This document shows, piece by piece, positions 34,117 to 36,258 of a stretch of 36,258 nt of DNA. The translations under genes and the position numbers were made by a program. Each line of letters starts with the position of its first letter. Position 1 is the first letter of the stretch. The stretch covers positions 1 through 36,258 of the forward strand of contig CANQRV010000026.1 in assembly GCA_947626355.1 (NCBI GenBank). The letters run 5' to 3'. This stretch comes from an uncultured Muribaculaceae bacterium. GTDB lineage: Bacteria > Bacteroidota > Bacteroidia > Bacteroidales > Muribaculaceae. The notes beneath the pieces were generated by a model that did no database searches, was not told the DNA's origin, and worked only from the letters and a program-made list of their open reading frames with translations.

Positions 34117-35322
34117 ATGGCCACCATCAAACCCAAATTCCGCCCTTCCTCTGTCGCCGACCTCGAGGGCACAATCTACTATCAGATCATCCATGATCGC
34201 AAGGTGCGACAGCTGCTTACCGACTACCGCGTCTTCCCCTCCGAGTGGGACGAGCGCCGCTCGGCCGTCACCACCACCCAGCGCAGCGAGCGCAAGGCCC
34301 TCATCCTCTCAATCCGCGAGCGCATCCGCTGGGACATGGAGCGACTGTCGAAAATCGGCCGCCGTCTCGATGCCGTAGGCCTGGAATACTCCGCCGACGA
34401 CCTCATCGACGAGTTCAACCGCTATGAGCATGAATACTCCCTCTTCAATTTCATGGAGGGCATAATCGTCAGCCTCAAGCAGAACGGCAAGCTACGCACT
34501 TCCGAGACCTACCGATCCACCCTCAACAGCTTCAGGAAATTCAGGAGCGACGAAGACATCATGCTCGACTCCATCACCTCCCGCACCATGCAGGACTTCG
34601 AGGCCTGGCACCGCCGCCGCGGAGTCACCTCCAACACGATCTCCTTCTATACCCGGATCCTCCGGGCCGTCTACAACCGTGCCGTGGAAGACGATATAAT
34701 CGAAGACCGCTTCCCCTTCCGCCATGTCTACACCGGCGTCGACAAGACAGTGAAGCGCGCCCTCCCACTCGCCGTAATCAAGAAGATAAAGCTTCTCGAC
34801 CTCTCGATGACCCCGCAGCTCGACTATGCCCGCGACATGTTTCTGCTCAGCTTCTACCTCCGCGGCATGAGCTTCATCGACATGGCCTTCCTGAAAAAAA
34901 CCGACCTGAAAGGCGGCTACGTCACCTATTGCCGGCGAAAGACCGGCCAGCGCCTCATCATCGAGTGGACGAAGGAGATGCAGGGTATCCTCGACAAATA
35001 TCCCGAGAACAGCACCGACTACCTCCTGCCGATCATCCGAAGCACCGGCATCAACGAGCGGTGTTCCTACCGCAACACCGGCTACAACATCAACTACAGC
35101 CTGAAGCAGATCGCCGGGATGGTGGGCGTCGCCATCCCCCTGACGCTATACGTCGCCCGCCACAGTTGGGCCTCCGCCGCCAAAGCCAAGGGCATCCCTA
35201 TCTCCGTCATCTCGGAAGGCATGGGCCACGACAGCGAGTCGACAACCCGCATCTATCTGGCCTCACTCGACACCTCTGTCGTCGACCGCGCCAACAGCCT
35301 TATCCTCAAATCCCTGAAATAA
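34117..35322 (+). CDS. Tyrosine recombinase (phage-integrase family, SAM-like N-terminus)
   Basis: 401 aa from ATG 34117. The N-terminal arm domain (about 1-95), a SAM-like core-binding domain (about 100-205, SETYRSTLNSFRKFRS ... VTSNTISFYTRILRAVYNRAVED) and the catalytic domain follow the usual order of Bacteroidota site-specific recombinases. Catalytic residues: Arg249 (YLRGMSF), Lys275 (RRKTGQ), Arg348 (YVARHSWAS), His371 (GMGHDSE), Tyr380 (RIYLASL). The first His of the HxxR box is Tyr345 here, a substitution I associate with this clade. It ends 829 bases before a UpxY-like gene, the position of the recombinases next to capsule loci in Bacteroides, so promoter inversion is its most likely job. 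I see no sign of an integrated element around it. Confidence 0.92.
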   Translation: MATIKPKFRPSSVADLEGTIYYQIIHDRKVRQLLTDYRVFPSEWDERRSAVTTTQRSERKALILSIRERIRWDMERLSKIGRRLDAVGLEYSADDLIDEFNRYEHEYSLFNFMEGIIVSLKQNGKLRTSETYRSTLNSFRKFRSDEDIMLDSITSRTMQDFEAWHRRRGVTSNTISFYTRILRAVYNRAVEDDIIEDRFPFRHVYTGVDKTVKRALPLAVIKKIKLLDLSMTPQLDYARDMFLLSFYLRGMSFIDMAFLKKTDLKGGYVTYCRRKTGQRLIIEWTKEMQGILDKYPENSTDYLLPIIRSTGINERCSYRNTGYNINYSLKQIAGMVGVAIPLTLYVARHSWASAAKAKGIPISVISEGMGHDSESTTRIYLASLDTSVVDRANSLILKSLK

Positions 35323-35341
35323 CTGCGGCTCCATTAACGGT

Positions 35342-35370
35342 CTGTAGGGACGCTTTTCAAAGCGTCCGCC
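35342..35370 (+). repeat. Module A repeat after the recombinase gene
   Basis: Same hairpin repeat as 27908-27936, with the stem GGACGCTTT / AAAGCGTCC unchanged. It begins 20 bases after the recombinase stop and may serve as a weak transcript end. Confidence 0.7.
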
Positions 35371-35401
35371 CGGCAAGAATCCGGCCCGAATACGGCAAAC
35401 C

Positions 35402-35528
35402 CTGGGAGAGGCGGCGTCCCGCCGCCACCCCGCGAGTCCATAGGTATCCTCGCCGCCACCCTGTGAGTCCATAGGTATCCGTGCCGACGTAGCCTCGCTT
35501 CGCGAAGGCGGCGGGACGCCCCCACCCC
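35402..35528. repeat. REPIN-like module C, paired copy 2 with internal duplication
   Basis: Left arm GGCGGCGTCCCGCCGCC, right arm GGCGGCGGGACGCCCCC (one mismatch to perfect complement). The spacer GAGTCCATAGGTATC occurs twice (about 35434 and 35466), each preceded by CCGCCACCC, a local tandem duplication of about 32 bases. Confidence 0.7.
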
Positions 35529-35573
35529 CAATGGCTCCGTATCCACGGCACTTCTCCACGCAACCCCTATGAA

Positions 35574-35605
35574 AAATCCGGCACCCATACGGGCGCCGGA
35601 TTTCC
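35574..35605 (+). terminator. Hairpin terminator downstream of the recombinase gene
   Basis: AAATCCGGC (35574-35582) pairs with GCCGGATTT (35595-35603), with an inner CCC/GGG pairing across the loop. The T tail is short (TTTCCTAT), so termination efficiency is uncertain. Confidence 0.5.
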
Positions 35606-35723
35606 TATATAATAATGTGTCGTGTTAACCGGGATAATCGTGTTAATCAGTGCTCTCTCGCTTCTCTGGCTTGACAGCAGGTCGGTTGCTTGATCCAGCC
35701 GTAAGGGTGGAGCCTTAACCCTC

Positions 35724-35770
35724 CTGTAGGGACATGCCTCCGGCATGTTTCCCCACCGGCATGAATCCGG
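35724..35770 (+). repeat. Module B repeat
   Basis: CTGTAGGGACATGCCTCC followed by GGCATGTTTCCCCACCGGCATGAATCCGG. It matches, in reverse orientation, the right arm of the element at 27908-27996, with paired changes in the stem (GTGCC/GGCAC there, ATGCC/GGCAT here) that keep the hairpin. Confidence 0.65.
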
Positions 35771-35849
35771 CTTGAACCCCTCAAGCTTGACTCTTGACTC
35801 TTCACCCTTGACTCTTCGCCGAAGGCGTCTTTGTTTAGCAACTTTCCAA

Positions 35850-35866
35850 ATCTCTTCGGAAGAGAT
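35850..35866 (+). repeat. Left inverted repeat of a candidate invertible promoter segment
   Basis: ATCTCTTCGGAAGAGAT, 17 bp. It is the exact reverse complement of 36024-36040, and is itself nearly palindromic (8+1+8), like a recombinase crossover site with two binding half-sites. Confidence 0.7.
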
Positions 35867-35935
35867 CTGGATGACTCGCAAGTTATGGATATTGAGCACC
35901 TTAGCAAACCGGCGCAAGGCGATTTGCTAAACATT

Positions 35936-35958
35936 CCTCCGATCGGAGGTTCCTTTTT
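35936..35958 (+). terminator. Palindrome with T tail inside the candidate invertible segment
   Basis: CCTCCGATCGGAGG (35936-35949), a perfect 14-bp palindrome, is followed by TTCCTTTTT. In the present orientation it would stop transcripts entering from the recombinase side before the promoter at 36003. The stem has no natural loop, so efficiency is uncertain. Confidence 0.45.
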
Positions 35959-36002
35959 ATCAAAAATTATGTGAAAATGACCGCTTTTTCGGAATAAATT
36001 CG

Positions 36003-36010
36003 TATCTTTG
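36003..36010 (+). promoter_or_regulatory. -7 element pointing at the UpxY-like gene
   Basis: TATCTTTG followed by CAGC is the consensus Bacteroidota -7 element. There is no TTTG at the -33 position (sequence near 35980 is GACCG), so this promoter may be weak or need help. It lies inside the 157 bp between the inverted repeats, 12 bases from the right one. Transcription would begin near 36017 with a 135-base leader. Confidence 0.65.
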
Positions 36011-36023
36011 CAGCAAAATAAGT

Positions 36024-36040
36024 ATCTCTTCCGAAGAGAT
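36024..36040 (-). repeat. Right inverted repeat of the candidate invertible promoter segment
   Basis: ATCTCTTCCGAAGAGAT, complement of the left copy at 35850-35866. Here the palindrome is extended by GT/AC to 10+1+10 (36022-36042), so in RNA it would also form a strong hairpin at the very start of the leader. Confidence 0.7.
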
Positions 36041-36091
36041 ACCTGAACACGAGGCCCGCAGGGCCGACCCCACTTTTCGGAGATCTGACAC

Positions 36092-36132
36092 AAAACGATT
36101 TGCAATTGCCTGATTACCAATTGAAACGTTTT
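36092..36132 (+). other. Leader hairpin ahead of the UpxY-like gene
   Basis: AAAACGATTTGCAATTG (36092-36108) pairs with CAATTGAAACGTTTT (36118-36132) apart from two bulged bases, with a loop of about 9. It ends 20 bases before the ATG and is a candidate recognition structure for a UpxY/LoaP-type antiterminator, whose action in Bacteroides needs the 5' leader. Confidence 0.5.
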
Positions 36133-36151
36133 CGCCAGACCAGATAGAAAA

Positions 36152-36258
36152 ATGTCCGAAACCCAAATCCATATCTCTTCTCAGCCCCTCTGGTTCGTGC
36201 TAAACCACATCCCGCGCCCCGGCGAGCTCTCCGCCGAGCGTGAGGTGGCCCGATACAA
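36152..36258 (+). CDS. NusG/UpxY-like antiterminator, 5' end only (runs off the window)
   Basis: 35 codons and two bases are visible: MSETQIHISSQPLWFVLNHI then PRPGELSAEREVARY. The W-[FY]-V-L motif followed by a helix rich in Glu, Arg and Tyr is the N-terminal opening of NusG-like (NGN domain) proteins, and the extended polar start before it resembles the UpxY/LoaP group. In Bacteroides UpxY is the first gene of capsule operons and lets polymerase read through the long operon. With only 35 residues the assignment is tentative, though the setting (recombinase upstream, hairpin leader) supports it. Confidence 0.6.
   Translation, partial: MSETQIHISSQPLWFVLNHIPRPGELSAEREVARY

Larger units (their letters stand above)
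35323..36151. other. Long regulatory intergenic region between recombinase and UpxY-like gene
   Basis: 829 bases with no convincing gene. It holds modules A (35342), C (35402), a terminator-like hairpin (35574-35603), module B (35724), a TTAGCAA motif cluster (35833-35932), the 17-bp inverted repeats (35850 and 36024) around a promoter, and a leader hairpin (36092-36132). Short open frames here are repeat-derived. Confidence 0.7.

Noticed and set aside
35402-35528. CRISPR-like repeats
   Set aside because: Only two spaced units with GC-rich palindromic arms and no cas genes; they match the hairpin-pair family found at 30760.
34117-36151. Recombinase as the integrase of a mobile element
   Set aside because: No tRNA target, no flanking direct repeats and no phage or conjugation genes are in view; flanking genes are valS and a capsule-type antiterminator. 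The element could extend beyond the window, so this is not excluded completely.

Overview
The window looks like chromosomal DNA of a GC-rich member of the Bacteroidales, probably Muribaculaceae. This rests on repeated Bacteroidota-type promoters (a -33 TTG/TTTG, then 19-20 bases, then TAnnTTTG) ahead of housekeeping genes, on Bacteroidota gene families (parE-coaD-S41 peptidase cluster, OMP_b-brl type receptor, AAA-ATPase_like/PDDEXK_9 proteins, TIGR02757, a UpxY-like start) and on scarce Shine-Dalgarno sites. The family assignment is inference.

Region by region. 1-1017 is the 3' end of an AAA-ATPase_like/PD-(D/E)XK protein. 1117-7890 is a tightly packed plus-strand run: parE, coaD, an S41 protease, a DUF3078-like outer-membrane protein and two small secreted proteins of unknown function. 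7926-9893 is a minus-strand pair (cysteine desulfidase family protein and thymidine kinase). 10152-13345 carries a small membrane protein, rplU-rpmA and formimidoyltransferase-cyclodeaminase. 13449-16731 is a minus-strand five-gene operon headed by an ECF sigma factor, then a putative anti-sigma protein, a small secreted protein and two paralogous outer-membrane barrels. An OPT-family peptide transporter (minus), a TonB-receptor-like barrel (plus), a Gly/Pro-rich secreted protein (minus) and malate dehydrogenase (plus) follow. 23329-24926 is a second AAA-ATPase_like/PDDEXK_9 gene broken by two TAG codons and a dinucleotide slip. 25141-28374 holds glycyl-tRNA synthetase, LemA, an FKBP-like lipoprotein and a tiny lipoprotein. 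28377-30682 is a two-gene minus-strand operon (TIGR02757 and a GHL10-type glycosidase). valS follows.

The right end (33.7-36.26 kb) is the most interesting. A tyrosine recombinase is followed by a long intergenic region and then the first codons of a NusG/UpxY-like antiterminator, the usual first gene of a capsular polysaccharide locus. In the gap, two 17-bp sequences that are exact reverse complements of each other (35850-35866 and 36024-36040) flank 157 bp containing a TATCTTTG promoter element pointing at the antiterminator. I read this as a candidate phase-variable, invertible capsule promoter with its probable recombinase next door.

From about 24.9 kb rightwards the intergenic regions also carry a mosaic of dispersed hairpin repeats, several in inverted pairs like REPINs. 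I saw none in the first 24.9 kb. I saw no tRNA, rRNA, CRISPR array or insertion sequence.
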